Shown one piece after another: positions 38,135 through 50,085 of a stretch of 64,000 nucleotides of DNA. A program made the translations under genes and the position numbers. The notes beneath the pieces were generated by a model. The model had not been told where the DNA came from. It did not search any database and saw only the letters and a program-made list of their open reading frames with translations. Location: positions 20,152,501 through 20,216,500 of the forward strand of contig OZ017799.1 of NCBI GenBank assembly GCA_963969395.1. The letters are read 5' to 3'. Positions within the stretch are counted from its first letter, which is position 1. Each line of letters begins with the position of its first letter. The DNA is from Pseudoscleropodium purum (lineage: Eukaryota; Streptophyta; Bryopsida; Hypnales; Brachytheciaceae).

Positions 38135-39079
38135 ATCAGTAATGTGCCATGGGAGACTTTGGTGGTGGGTGAGTCTTGAAGTGAATTCTGTTGAATGATG
38201 TGACAAACACCAGATTGTCATGTACAATACACAACCTCCTCTCACTATAACTGTAAACCCTTGTGCTGACAGTTTGCATATCACTCTTCCATGAGTTAAT
38301 GCTTGACTGTGATATAAATTTAATTACGCCACTTAGAAGGCATAACATTTTGGGGTGTTTAGCAAATTGTAATTTGTTGAGCAAGTCTCAAACTCAGTGT
38401 CCTCAATACATTTTAACAGTCATTGTCATGGTAATTTTAATACCAACATGATGACCATCATGAGCCAAGATAACAGTTGTAACACGGAACTCAATTGATC
38501 TGACTTACAAAGATGAACACTTCAAGTTTGAGATGTGCCTTCAAACAAATGAGACGAAGAAAACAGTACACATAACACTCAACCCTCTGTAATCCTCTGT
38601 AATGGCACTTGTAAAATCCACTCTCACATGTGTTTACAACTTAAACATGTGTAAGTATTTCAATAGGATGTGTACACAATGTGTCAAATCTTGAGGTTAC
38701 ACGAGGAATATACAATGACTTAGTGTATCACAAGAGAGGTTGCGTACACGCCTTGCACAAAGTGGTGTTTAGTGGTTAATATCTTTGTGATGAGTGCTCC
38801 TTGATGTGGCTAAACTAAATAAACTGTCTACAAAGAGCCTAATTATGAATTTAGCACATTTAGCTATGTTCTTTGCACCTTAGACTGCTGTAGAAATCAC
38901 ATTTGTGACCAATGCATTTTTAAAATCACATCTATGACTATAGGGTGGAGACTTCCAAGTTCTTAAAATGTGCCAAATCTTGTATAGAAGGCCCAAAAAA
39001 TAGTTCTACATGAAATATGTGCAAAAGTTGCAAGAAGAAAATTAGAATTGTTGGGAGGCAAAAAATTTAGGGAGGCTCA

Positions 39080-39298
39080 CGAAAAGTGGGGAAAACAAGT
39101 TTCCAACTTCTAGAAAACTATTTTTAATACTAAACTTGAACTTTTGGGTTGCTTTTAGTTTGACAACAATGGGTAAAGCTAAGATGTAGTTTCTCCCTTT
39201 TCAAACATAAAAATGATAATATCATGAAACTCAACAAAGACAATGCCAATTCTAAAAAACTCAAAAACTCATTTCAAATTTCCAATACAACAGGGAGG
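39080..39298 (+). repeat. Left direct repeat flanking GC-rich island
   Basis: Aligns with 40607-40850 in the same orientation. Shared blocks are 'ACTTCTAGAAAACTA', 'GAACTTTTGGGTTGCTTTTAG' (CAACTT in the partner) and 'TGACAACAA'. The copies are clearly diverged. Confidence 0.75.
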
Positions 39299-39299
39299 T

Positions 39300-40606
39300 T
39301 GACACTACTGTAGCTGAACTTCGCAAAACTTCTGCAAGAAAACGTTACAAGCTTGAAAAAATAAATCTGAAAACCACAGAAAACCTAAAATATGAATAAC
39401 AGCACAAAAGCAGTGTTCATAAAAGACATCACATCGTTCCGTGCCCAATGCTTGTGAGTTGTGACTATCAGCGTCGTGTGAGCTTTGATGTGGGACCTTG
39501 ATTGAAGGGACTCTCAACACACCGAAGATCGAACCCTAGTTATTTCAATCTCTATCCATGTGACTGCTCCTGCAAATCTCTCACGCGTAGTCGCGTACAG
39601 CAGTAAGTTAACTGCAGTGATCGAAAGCTCGTTTCCACGAATTGTCATACAGGCGGCTGAAATCACGCAAGCGTTCTCCATCACTCTGGTCGGCCACCAA
39701 TCCCACCATTGCAACCATAAGCTTCCCGGTAGTGCATGAAGACCGGAATTAGTTACCGGAATTCCATTCTTGGACACGGGATTTAATTCTACAGATCTGT
39801 CAGATATTAGGGTTCGTTACAGATTACAGAATCCTCTCTCTCTCTTCTCTCTCAAATCGATCTCTGACCAAGTGATGACCCGCCCGCCCTACGGTATGAT
39901 GGCCGCCAAGCTGCGGAAATTCAAAATCCTCCACAGAAAGACACTAATTGGAAAAGGATAGAAAAGCGAGAGCATTGATGGGGAAAATTTATAGCAACGC
40001 CTCCAACGTGAACGTGAACGTGCTTCCTCAATCCTTATTACTCAGTTTGATGATGGCCGTTGCAAAGGGCGATGGCGGGAGCCGCATTGTGGGAGAAGGG
40101 GGGCGAACACAAGGTGCAGGGCGCGTGGCACGTGTCGACACACAGATGGCGCAAGGGGTGCCAGTTGGATTCCCACGTGGCTATTTGGGAATGCCAACTG
40201 GGATTATGCGGAGTCCTCGTCACCGGTATGACGGAAGTACAGCGCCGTTCTTTCTCCGTCGGTACACTGTCGGTGAGGTGGTCCGCGTAGCTTCGCAGCT
40301 TGTTTCCGGTGCCATGTCCTTCATGTGACTCATGTCTTTCGTGTGATTCATGTCCTGCCAGGGGGGGTGTTCCATGTTTTGGACAGTTACAGTTTGGAAC
40401 TTTGGATACTTACTCCCAGGGGTCTTGTTTTCTGTGTCGCAGGGCAGACTTGTACCATGTCTGCCCTGCAACACCATGTCAGTGCTGGAATCAGCCAAAC
40501 TTTGCAGGAAATACAAAATATTTTCAGGAATTCAACATGGAAGTCCGTAATATTTGCATAGGGAGTATTGAAATATGTAAAGAAGCAAGCAAAATTACAG
40601 GGAGAG
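39300..40606. other. GC-rich island without a recognised gene
   Basis: Clearly richer in G+C and CpG than its surroundings between about 39.5 and 40.5 kb. On the minus strand it shows TATAAATTTT at about 39985-39994 with a CACGTG G-box about 140 bp further upstream (40130), an arrangement like a plant promoter. Downstream on that strand is an 87-codon open frame (39777-39514) with no motif I recognise. A 126-codon plus-strand frame (39948-40328) is equally featureless. It could be the promoter and first exon of an unknown or dead gene, or captured gene DNA. Confidence 0.4.
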
Positions 40607-40850
40607 GTCTATGATCAATGGGGGAAGCAAGTTTCTGACTTCTAGAAAACTAACTTTATTTTTGGACTTCAACTTTTGGGTTGCTTTTAGTGTGACAACA
40701 AGACAAAGATACTCCTGCTAGAATGTATTTTCTCCCTACTCACATGAAAGTGTAGGTATCATGGAAATTAGTGAAAGGAATTCTAATTCCATATATTTTG
40801 AAAATTGTTTTCCGATTCCAACTCCACATGGAAGTTTGCCCTTATTTTAA
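40607..40850 (+). repeat. Right direct repeat flanking GC-rich island
   Basis: Partner of 39080-39298 (see there). The two copies bracket the island like old LTRs or like the halves of one repeat split by an insertion. Confidence 0.75.
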
Positions 40851-41269
40851 TGGCAACAATGCTGATATGTGAACATGTGAGCCTTGAGCTTACATATAAA
40901 TAAATATCCTACAATCATTGAAGGTGCTTATATTGTAATATAAACACCTCTAATAAAAGTATTTAGAATATATTTACACTATAATTGTAGAAGGTTTCTA
41001 TAATACATACCTCTATGATATAGATGTATTGTCTTTCAAGCTCATAGACTCATGCTATTTGGCTCATGGACTCACGCTCTTTGGCTAACATAACAACAAC
41101 CTTTACTATTCTAATGGTTAGGATTAACCCTTAACTCCTAAATGCCCTAGGCTTTTGGAGGGGCTTCTAGAAATTTGCTCTAGATTGAACCAAAAGTCAA
41201 TATTTTGATAAGTTGTATAATTTTTTTTTGAATTGGAATTGTAAAAATTCAAAGTAGATATATTAGAGA

Positions 41270-41690
41270 TCACATAGGAAAAGAAAATACAACAATATCA
41301 CTTATGGATTGAAAGATTATGAGGGTGTTAAAACTTTGAAAGTGATTCAAAGTCTTTCAATCTTCTTTAGATTTGACATTTTTTTTTGTCAATTTGGACA
41401 TTGTTTTCGTGCAATGTTTTCACATGTCAAATCTAAAAAAAATTCACAAAAAATATACGAGGTTAAAGCACATAACACACATAACCCTGGTCAATTTATG
41501 GCTTCTCAAAATCTCTTCTATAATTTTTTTAAATGAATTTCTACGGTGAATTTTTTTGTAAGGTTTAGTGTATATGAAGCTCATTTCCAAGAGCTCTCAA
41601 TACTATGGAAAGTCAAGATTACAATGGATACCATGTACAAAATCTTAAATAGAAAAATCATAATCAATCATTTTCAAAGTCAAATTTTTG
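41270..41690 (+). repeat. Dispersed repeat (partner 6070-6445)
   Basis: Second copy of the 6070-6445 family. It differs by an insertion of about 60 bp after the 'AAGTCTTTCAATC' block. Confidence 0.75.
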
Positions 41691-41989
41691 ATGCTAAAAC
41701 TAAACTTCAAAAAGAATTAAAAAAAATATAAACTACTAAAAATAGGAAATTGGTTAGGCTTTATTTAACTTCAAAGTACTGTTGACACCCAAATTTGATG
41801 CCATGGGCATTTATAGGTTAAGAAATCCCCCAAGTTCATGAAGTAGACAATTTATAGATTTGGATGGGCACTATGTTTGTTCTAGTGGATAGAATTAGTT
41901 CATCGAATTTTTCTTAAAAATTAGATGAAGTATAGTACATTAAGACATGTTTATATATTCATTAGAAGAAATTTGAGGGCATTGGAAGC

Positions 41990-42165
41990 TCGTTTTAGGC
42001 CTGTTCCCCTGTAGCTATTCCTTGCAACAAAGGGAATGGGTTTGTTGTTAGAATTAAAAAAAATTTAATCTTCAAATACAAAAAAAAGTTGAATTTTTTT
42101 GGAAACAATGACGTGGCAGGGGCTTGGCCACGTTAGCAATCCAATTCTTGTAGTTCCCAACCTTG
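41990..42165 (+). repeat. Dispersed repeat (partner ~31590-31730)
   Basis: Shares 'GTTCCCC', 'TTAGAATT' with an A/T run, 'AAGTTGAA' and then a 'GACRTGGCA' hairpin-like block with 31590-31730 inside the 4.4-kb CACTA element. Weaker relatives lie near 18930-19010 and 51420-51600. Confidence 0.5.
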
Positions 42166-43065
42166 CACTAGTTTTGTTCCTAACTTGATAATTCACAGGC
42201 TTTTCAAGTCCTCAAACTTCTTCTAGTGATGTTTGTCATAAAATATGATTTGAGTCAATCTCTCTTTGTATACCAATCATAAAACAATGGTTAGAATTAA
42301 CCTCTTTTTATTAAGAATTATATTGATTGTTGATTATAAATTCATGTAAGTCTATGACAAAAAAAAGATCTATCACAAACACCTAAAAAATGACCAATTA
42401 AAGTCTTGCATCAATTAGGAAGATACTTCATTCAATAAATGAGATTTGAACTACATTAGGTTGAATGATGGAGTGACTAGTGATTACAATAGGGACTTCC
42501 ACTTTTTGAGTGTAGACTCATCACAAGAAGTGACTTTTGTAATCATATTAGGTAATATTTTGGCCATGTTAGGAAATACTATGATTCCTATACGTGAGTG
42601 AAATGACCATTATGATAACACTTTTTGTTAGTTTGGGGGTAGTCTATAAATCCAATTAGGCCAATTGGATAGTACACTTCAAAAATTCATAACAAATTTA
42701 TACTTCAGTTTAAGAAGTAAAATTTCAATTGCTGTCCCCATTTCTTACATTTATCTTTATATGAAATTTAAAAATAAATAAATTCAACAATGCCAATAGG
42801 CAAACTAGTCATTTTGCCTGTTTTACTTTAATGTGAGGAATTTTTTTGTAGTTCTTATTTGCAAATCTAGAAGGCAAGTCTCTTTGGGCAAGGTGAATGA
42901 AGGTGTTATGAAGCACAATATATATTCTAAGACATTGGTTGGGCCAATGGGACCCTTTATTGTTCTTATTTCTTAGGGTTTTTTAACCAAATTTAGTGTA
43001 AGCAAATTTTTTTCCATAGTTGGGCCTATAATGATGGAATTATTTTTTCCTTTGTAGTAGACTTA

Positions 43066-43419
43066 GGGGCGCTTCACATATGGGCCGACCAAGTTGAAAG
43101 GCCGTGGGAGTTCATGGCCAAACTTTGGGTGAGAGTCCAAAAAAATGGGCAATAAATGGGCAATAAATGAACAATTCGACGGACTCTCAACCAAAGTTTG
43201 GGTCGCCACAAAGTGGCGACCCAAACTTTGGTTGAGAGTCCGTCATGAGGCCATTGCCACGTAGGAGCTTGGACTTCCATGTAGGCACTTTGGAGGGTGA
43301 CGGACTTTGGATTGTGCCGCCTAGTGTAAAGGGTCGAGAGGCCAAAGTCGAGGTTTTCTGAAATTTGATTGGTGGACGCTGACGGACTCTCAACCTTGGG
43401 CCCATGTGTGAAGCGGCCC
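43066..43419. mobile_element. PIF/Harbinger-like (Tourist-type) MITE, 354 bp
   Basis: Ends are GGGGCGCTTCACATATGGGC on the left and, inverted, GGGCCGCTTCACACATGGGC on the right. It is flanked by TTA at 43063-43065 and 43420-43422. GACGGACTCTCAACC occurs three times inside, once inverted, forming the hairpin at 43178-43244. It sits about 620 bp upstream of the GRXS17 start codon. No coding capacity. Confidence 0.88.
43178..43244. repeat. Perfect 31-bp inverted repeat, 5-nt loop
   Basis: Left arm 43178-43208 begins GACGGACTCTCAACC. The loop is CAAAG. The right arm 43214-43244 is its exact complement. If transcribed it would fold into a perfect dsRNA stem. Confidence 0.97.
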
Positions 43420-44035
43420 TTATGTGTGGAGTTGCACAGATTTTCCTTCATATTTTCTCAATTTTCAGAGAATGTTCGGAGTTTTAAGGTTTAGGTTCAC
43501 TTTATGGACCTCCTCCCCCTTGCACCTATTATCGTTCGAAGATACGTTCCTGCGCTGATAGGCAACCCTTCGCAGCGATGGGGTAGCACTCGGTGATAGG
43601 CCAGTATCCCCCACTCTAAAACATGGCTTGGCCCCTGAAGCCTTTCAAACACGCAGATTCTGGCGTGTTGTGGTTTGCAATTCCTTCGTTGCGCTGCCTG
43701 AATCTTCTGCCGCTTTTCGGTTGTCGCGGCTTAGAGCAGTTTTCGGATATTGGAGTTCCACTAACGGTTTCTACATACAATTGACCTTTTCATTCGGTCA
43801 CAACAATTGTGTTGGAGGTCAGTTTGATCGAATTTGGGCGCAATTGGGTTTCATTTTTTTATCGAGTTTGGATGTGTGCTTCCGGCAGTTGTTGCAAGAG
43901 AGGCGCTTGGATTGCGATTCTATTTCTTGAGGAATTTCTCTTGCGGCATGGTGGTTGGTTTGGGGTGATAACTTGGATTTGATGTTCATGGTGTTGTCTG
44001 CAGAGTTTGGAGGGTTTAGTGCCAATTCGAGAGAG

Positions 44036-46447
44036 ATGGCTGGGGTTGTGAAGGATGCCAATAGCAAGGACGACTTGACCCACGCCATGAAGAAACAAGG
44101 GAGTTTGGTGGTCGTGCATTTCTGGGCTTCTTGGTGTGAGCCATCCAAGGCTATGGAGCCCGTCCTGGCACAACTCGCCGCTGAGACGCCCCACGCTCAA
44201 TTCTTCCGTGTATGCCTGAAGTCCTTTGTTTCTGAGACTTGCGTTGCATAGTGTCTCGTCTTCCAATGGCTTAAGGATATGTAGTTTTGTAACCTGCATC
44301 GAATATCATGTGCTTTGGAAGTATCTTTGTTTTTTCTTTCGCTGATGAAGTAATTTCTAAGGGTTTTTTAATGAGTCTCGTTTTGTCGATGCCTTGATGG
44401 TGTATAGTTTCGTAGTCAGTATCAAATTTCATTAGCCTGAAAGTGTCTCTGTTTTTGCTTTGTCTGGTTAGGACATTTCCAGAGTATCCTCTTGTTCTCT
44501 TATTGTCTTATCGATGCGTAGTTTTGTTAGCAGCAGCAAATTCTATTTACTTTGGAACTGTCGCCGTTTTTGCTTTGGCTGGTGGAGAGCTTTATTGCTG
44601 TATTGGGAGATTGGAATGTGACCACCATGGCTTGTGTTCTGTCTTGGCAGGTTGAGGCCGAGGAACAGGCCGCACTCTCGGAGGAGTATGAGGTTGAAGC
44701 AGTCCCGCTGTTCATTTGGATCAAGGTACGGGAGAAATTATTAATGGGACTTGTATCACTTTGTAGGATGAAGTTATTCTCTACTTTAAGTCATTGTATC
44801 TCTTTCATTTGATTAAAATATTGAGTTCTTAGAGGTTCAAATAGTCTAGGAAGGTAATATGTACTTCTACGAATGATCAAATGCACTTATTTCTTCGAGT
44901 TCAGTAAAAACACAACATCAACTCTAAGGTTGGACTTAATGGTTATCTCTATGAGGGGCTTTGCGTTGTTTCTTTCAGTTTTGGGAATGCTACACGTGTT
45001 TCAGTAGGCTTTATGTTGTTTCTCATAATTTATGGAATGCCACATGTGTGTTCAGGATGGAGTAGTCGTCGACAAGATGCATGGTGCGAACGCCCCGGAA
45101 CTGGCCAATAAGGTGGCCAAATGGGCGGGATCAATCCCCGAAGCTCCTCCTCTTGTGGTGATCTCTAGGAAGGAGACTTCTGCAGCATCTCCTGCTGCTC
45201 CAAGCCAGGATACAGCTAAGGTTAGCCTCGCGGAAGCTGAGAAAGGGAAGCTCCATGAGCTTGTGAATTCGAAGAAGATTATGCTTTTCATGAAGGGCTC
45301 CCCGGAGGAGCCCCGCTGTGGTTTTAGCCGCAAGGTGGTCAATGTCTTGAAAGAGCAAGGCGTGGAGTTTGGCAGCTTCGATATCTTGAGTGATGAGACG
45401 ATTAGGCAGGGCATCAAATCATATTCGAATTGGCCCACATTCCCCCAGCTCTATGTTGAGGGCGAGCTTCTGGGTGGATGTGATATTGTCTTGGAGATGA
45501 ACGAGAATGGTGAGCTCAAGGAGGTCAGTAATCTCCTTTCCTCTTTTGCTGAGTGCACCGTTAGTCATCTTCACTTTTGTGTTTTTTGGTTCGGTTTTCC
45601 TTCTGTTGAGACTGTTGTAAAACCGAGGATTAATCTGAGATGTATTGGAACTAGCAAGTGAGTTGTATGGCCGGATTTAATCATTTTGATCGGCATGTTA
45701 AATAAGAAAGGGGTTGCTTTTCGTGTCACTTTATGGATTTCAACATATGTCGGAGTGTGAATTTTGGGAGTTGTGTAGAGCTATGAAGAGATCCCTGTGT
45801 TCTAGAGCCAAATATGTATAGATCAAATTTCGATCTCCATATGCGAATTTCTTATGGAATTTCAAATTGTGAGGTTGTAGACCACTGTAAGAGGCAGTAG
45901 ACTACCCAGTTCTATCCAGAGAGCAGTGGTCATAGACATTTAGCCAAGTACGCAGTCACGATTTGCTAGAAAGGCCCACTGTGTAGGAGTATTTGAGTTG
46001 TTGCTGGTAACAGGGGTCATTACAGGAGAAGGACCAGGTCCCAAATGGTGTGATATCCTCTTCCTTATCTACTATTTCTGTACATCTGATATATGAATAT
46101 TTCTTTGCCAGATTTTTGCTGAGAAAGGACTCGTTCCGAAGGAGAACCTGGAGACTCAGTTGAAGAATGTTATCAATCAATCTACTACCATGTTGTTCAT
46201 GAAAGGAACCCCAGATGCTCCCCGCTGTGGCTTTAGCACAAAGGTTGTCAATGCATTGACGGAGGAGGGGGTTGAATTTGGTAGCTTCAATATTTTGGAG
46301 GATGAGGAGGTTCGCCAGGGACTGAAGACGTACTCAAACTGGCCAACGTACCCTCAGCTATATTACAAGGGCGAGCTCCTTGGTGGCTGCGATATTGTAT
46401 TGGAAATGAAAGCCAATGGAGAGTTGAAGTCAGCTCTTTCTGAGTGA
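44036..46447 (+). CDS. GRXS17: Monothiol glutaredoxin GRXS17-type (Trx-Grx-Grx)
   Basis: Cytosolic/nuclear CGFS glutaredoxin that in plants and animals (GLRX3/PICOT) binds glutathione-ligated [2Fe-2S] clusters and serves iron-sulfur assembly and redox control. Exons 44036-44209, 44651-44725, 45056-45523 and 46112-46447 all join in phase 0, giving 350 aa. The Trx-like domain (about 1-110) has WCEPS at 33-37 instead of WCGPC, as usual in this family. A linker leads to two Grx domains with CGFS at 171-174 and 278-281. Each is followed by the WPT(F/Y)PQLY and GGCD glutathione-site motifs. The start is at [11 protein letters not shown], matching the family N-terminus. Arabidopsis GRXS17 has three Grx domains and human GLRX3 two, so this copy has the two-module form. 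A PIF-like MITE lies about 620 bp upstream. It is convergent with the SAXO gene. Confidence 0.96.
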
Positions 46448-47282
46448 GATTGATGTAAATTTTGTTCATTAATCAATCATCTTTTTTTATTCAATATCAG
46501 CGGTTCAGGAACAGAGATCGTTAAGACTTTCGTTGGACTTTCGCTGGACTTTTGTTGGACGTTCGAAAAGTGCTACTCTTGCTTCTTTGGACTGAAGTCG
46601 ACATAAAGTATTGCTCACAACATGGAGATATTGAACTTTTGATGATTTATAACTCAAATTTGAATAGCATCTCCCATTTTTACCAGATGCTTCTTTGTTA
46701 TTCGCATCGTGCAAAATTATAGTACGAAATTCTGTCTGGTTAATTATCGCTAAAAGTGTGCATAGTTGTGAACTTGGCTGTAACATTAGCTAATAATAGT
46801 CTGTACTAATCGTCTGTTCCAGATTCTTAATGTTGGAAGGTTGGTAGCCTCAGGTTTGCAAACTACCTTGTACACAAGTGTTGAATATGTCTCTGCAGTT
46901 GTAAGTTTGCAAGTACACTAACGTGGGGGACGAGAGAATGTGGTGTCTAGATAACACCTTTGTATTTGCTTCGGGCAAATGTCACATATAATGTATCTGG
47001 ATGCTTGTTTGACTTCGTGAGGTTTCTCATTGTCTTCCATCCGTCTACAGTGTATGTTTCTGTGACAAAAAGTCTCCAAGGCGTCTCCAAAACCTGTGAC
47101 TTCTTCTTCGAATCTTGATTGGATTTTGAGTCTGTGAGATGATGCACGGATTAGAGCACTTCGTTGATTGAATGCTGTTCAAGTAGCACCTCTGAACTTG
47201 ATTTGTAATGGTGCTGAAGGAATTGATCTCTGCATTGTGGTTCGTAATGCACCTACCAGATGTGTTTTGACAGATTGAAGTG
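46448..47282. other. Convergent 3' flanks of GRXS17 and SAXO genes
   Basis: About 830 bp between the two stop codons, presumably both 3' UTRs. A short triplet repeat of TTSGYTGGACTT form lies at about 46530-46562. No other gene is seen. Confidence 0.55.
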
Positions 47283-48620
47283 CTATGGATAGCATTGGTG
47301 GTGACTAACAGTGTTTGTAGGCATGGGTCGCATCATGACCGGGCATAAGCTTTTATCCTTGTTTGGAGGCCGTCGAAACTGGTGAGCGTAAGTTGTTTTC
47401 CCATCAAGAGGCTCTACTTTTGGACCCCACCGCACAGGCTTAATTGTTCTCGTACTGTCTGACTGCTCCATATTGTAGTGGAAGTCATTGTATGTCGTGC
47501 GACCGTCAAGGTCCGCTCCTTTGATGTTTACAACTTTAACATCCTCTTCCTTCGTCTTGTAGGGACCAGACTTTGTTGGGTGGCATACCTCACAAAGCGT
47601 ATATTTGTGAGGCCAGTGCTCCGACTTCCGCCAGGGCTGCTCAGGTTTCGACCTATCCTTGTAGTGCTCAGTGTATGTAGTCCTATCATCAAACTCTTCC
47701 TTGTTTGGAGTGAAGCCAGGTGGTTTGAATGCACTCCGGGGTTCAGATTTCCATTTCTTGTAACAATCGGTGTACACTGTATCGCCGTAGAACGTCGGTC
47801 CTTCCTTCTGTGATGCCTTGGGGTTCCATAGCTTCGCCGGGAATATGGGCTTCTTATCAAAGAATCCTGTATAGTCGGTGTTGAGCGACCTATTCTGGTG
47901 TGATCAGAAGCAACTTAGAACACTAAACAAATAGTGGGTTGGAATTTTTATCTCAACAACTAAAGCAGGCAAATGGTTACGGCACATCGAGTCTCAGATA
48001 TAACTCTTGTAGAAACCTGCAGTATTTTAAAATACTCAAGCACATTACAATTGACAGCGTTTAATAGGTTTTCTAGAATACCTCTTGGGGCTGAGTTTCT
48101 ACTAGTGTTAGTAGGACTCCAGATGGTACATAGCGCAGAGGAAGCACAGGTGTGAGCTTACTGGATATAGTGTTCGCCTTGTGGGTAGCACCCAGGAAGA
48201 GTGGTCATGTCTTTCATTTTCCTGGCAGTGCCAGATTTCATTTCATAGTATTTGTCATTGTATTCTGTGATGCCTTGCATACGAATATCCGTTCCTTTGA
48301 TACTAAGCGGTTGAAACTTTGAAACTAATGCAGGTTTACACTTGTGTGTTCCACACGTGCATGTTGTGCATACACACGGATGGTTGCCCTACAGTTGGAA
48401 CCAGAGTCAGTTCAATGACATGTTAATTATTTGTTCAGCAGATTCTAGACTTTAGAAAAGCCCTGAAACAAATTGCATGGATTTTTGTGAAAGCTTGTTA
48501 CAGTAAGCTAGACACGGGTATTCTTTAGGCATGATAGCTTCTTACCAGTAGATCCAGGCAGCTGGGTGCTGGTGGCGGCTCAGGCTTTGGACATGATGAT
48601 GGATCAAATTTCGGAGCCAT
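47283..48620 (-). CDS. SAXO-like (stabilizer of axonemal microtubules) protein, 3 exons
   Basis: Homologue of the SAXO/FAM154 family, microtubule-binding proteins of centrioles and flagellar axonemes. Exons 48620-48546, 48388-48162 and 47889-47283 join with GT/AG ends and consistent phases to give 302 aa. The N-terminus has the family's Cys-rich block (C30xCxxCxCGxHKC42). It is followed by repeats built around D-x-(R/K)TTY..Y/F and K-P..W/F, for example FDDRTTYTEHY, LDGRTTYNDFHY and LDGKTTYAHQF. These are the microtubule-binding Mn-type repeats of the family. In land plants such a protein is expected only where sperm are flagellated. The third-exon acceptor was chosen (after AATAG) because only this one keeps the frame. 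No defect is seen. Confidence 0.9.
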
Positions 48621-48894
48621 TTTGACAAGCAGCACGAGATCACGAGAGTTCTCAAATAGCACCACTCAGCTCAGTTTAGAGGCTGCATGCCATCGCAGAG
48701 TGAAAGGGAGCTCTGCGTCGAAGATGAAACACAGTAGGTATAATATGGCTATCATGTGGCTGCTGTCCTAAAGCAAACAGGATGAAGAGGAGCGATTTGA
48801 GCATTTGTGTCTTGGAAGATGTCATCTGTACGAAATAAATCAAGGTATGTTTCTGATCACTGAATACTGTCTTCATAGCCGTTATGTCCTGCGT

Positions 48895-49310
48895 TTCTGA
48901 TGGGCATGTTCACCTTGCAAGGAGAGTTGCCATGCCTGTGTTTTATTGAGAAACCTTAGCGAAGCTTAAGATCAGCAAGGTAGTGAATTCTAATTGCGTT
49001 ATTGTTAGCATTTTGGCACAAGTGCCAGATCTATTAAGATCAAAGTTTCACACGAATTATGAATTTCTTGTGCAATATCAGAGAAGGAGGTTGTGGGCTG
49101 CCCATCGAAGATCAGTGGCCATAGATATTTAACGCAGTCTTGCTTACGCTTAACTTGCTAATTGAAGGCCAACCAAGTGTTTTGGAAAGAGTGAATTGCT
49201 GTTGGTAACGGGCCAGTATGGGAGGCGGACCATGTTCTTGACGGCTTTAGTTTTTCTGTACCTTATTTGCTCGATATGAGTAATGAATTTGCTGATACTT
49301 CCAGAATGAT
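48895..49310 (+). repeat. Diverged copy of GRXS17 intron 3
   Basis: Aligns collinearly with 45690-46110, most of GRXS17 intron 3. Shared blocks are 'GGCATGTT', 'GAATTTCTT', 'GAGGTTGT', 'CAGTGG(T/C)CATAGA(C/T)ATTTA', 'TTGCTGTTGGTAAC' (TTGCTGGTAAC in the intron) and 'TTTCTGTAC'. Similarity fades at the CAG corresponding to the exon-4 acceptor, and no exon 4 sequence follows. Confidence 0.6.
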
Positions 49311-49866
49311 TGTCCGGTGGACGCGCAGTTCATTTGTTGTCCATTTGGGGATTGGTGACGTTGAAGAGTTGAATTTTTACTGCAGGTTCAATTGGAGATT
49401 CTGGTCATGTATTCCAAGAGACAGATATCACAGAGCTGGTTAGTTGTCCAAGCGCTACAACTTTGCAGTTTTTTTTTGCCGATTTCCATTTTTCCTTGGA
49501 CAGAATTGATGTACCAACTCCATGGGAATGCTGTCTTTGGCATAGACTTCATTGAAAGCACTGAGTTTCTTGTTCGAATTCAGAGTGTATACAGCAGCAC
49601 TTGTTCATATCTCGTGCTTCCGAAGAGCAGCCCTTTCATATCTTGGCCAATGCTTGGTGACTTTTCCTGATCCTGTTCTTGAGCTCCTTACAAGCTCATC
49701 GACCGAGAATTTTCTTAAACTTGCAATGCAACCTCGAACATAAACTATCGAAGCCATATGTACCTGCTTCGAAATTTTCACACTAATTAGAATCTATGTG
49801 CCTCTTCAAACAATAGAATCTTTCAGGATGATTTCACAAGGACTAGTGAGCCCCGTGCTGTTGCCA

Positions 49867-50085
49867 TGGTCAAAACAAAAGAAAAAATAATTTAATTTTT
49901 CTTTTAATTCATAAAAACTTCAAAATTCAATAACTTTCATGCCTTAGGTTGGAATGCCATGAAATGAAGCCTGTGCACCCCTCACCAAAGGCTTTTTGAT
50001 ATACCAAACACACGAATGGGAGATGTATGGTTTGGGAGATCTCAATGTCACAAACAAAACAAAATAAATAAAACAAACAAACAAC
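49867..50085 (+). repeat. Dispersed repeat, copy 2 (partner 305-515)
   Basis: See 305-515. Same orientation, diverged, no coding potential. Confidence 0.7.

Larger units (their letters stand above)
36993..43065. other. Intergenic stretch with repeats and a GC-rich island
   Basis: No gene is recognised. It holds a foldback-MITE arm (37925-38134), two diverged direct repeats (39080-39298 and 40607-40850) around a GC-rich island, and dispersed repeats at 41270-41690 and 41990-42165. The rest is AT-rich. Confidence 0.5.

Noticed and set aside
43628..43930. 100-codon frame just upstream of GRXS17
   Set aside because: It lies in the likely 5' leader, ends 105 bp before the GRXS17 start and has no recognisable domain; could at most be an upstream ORF.
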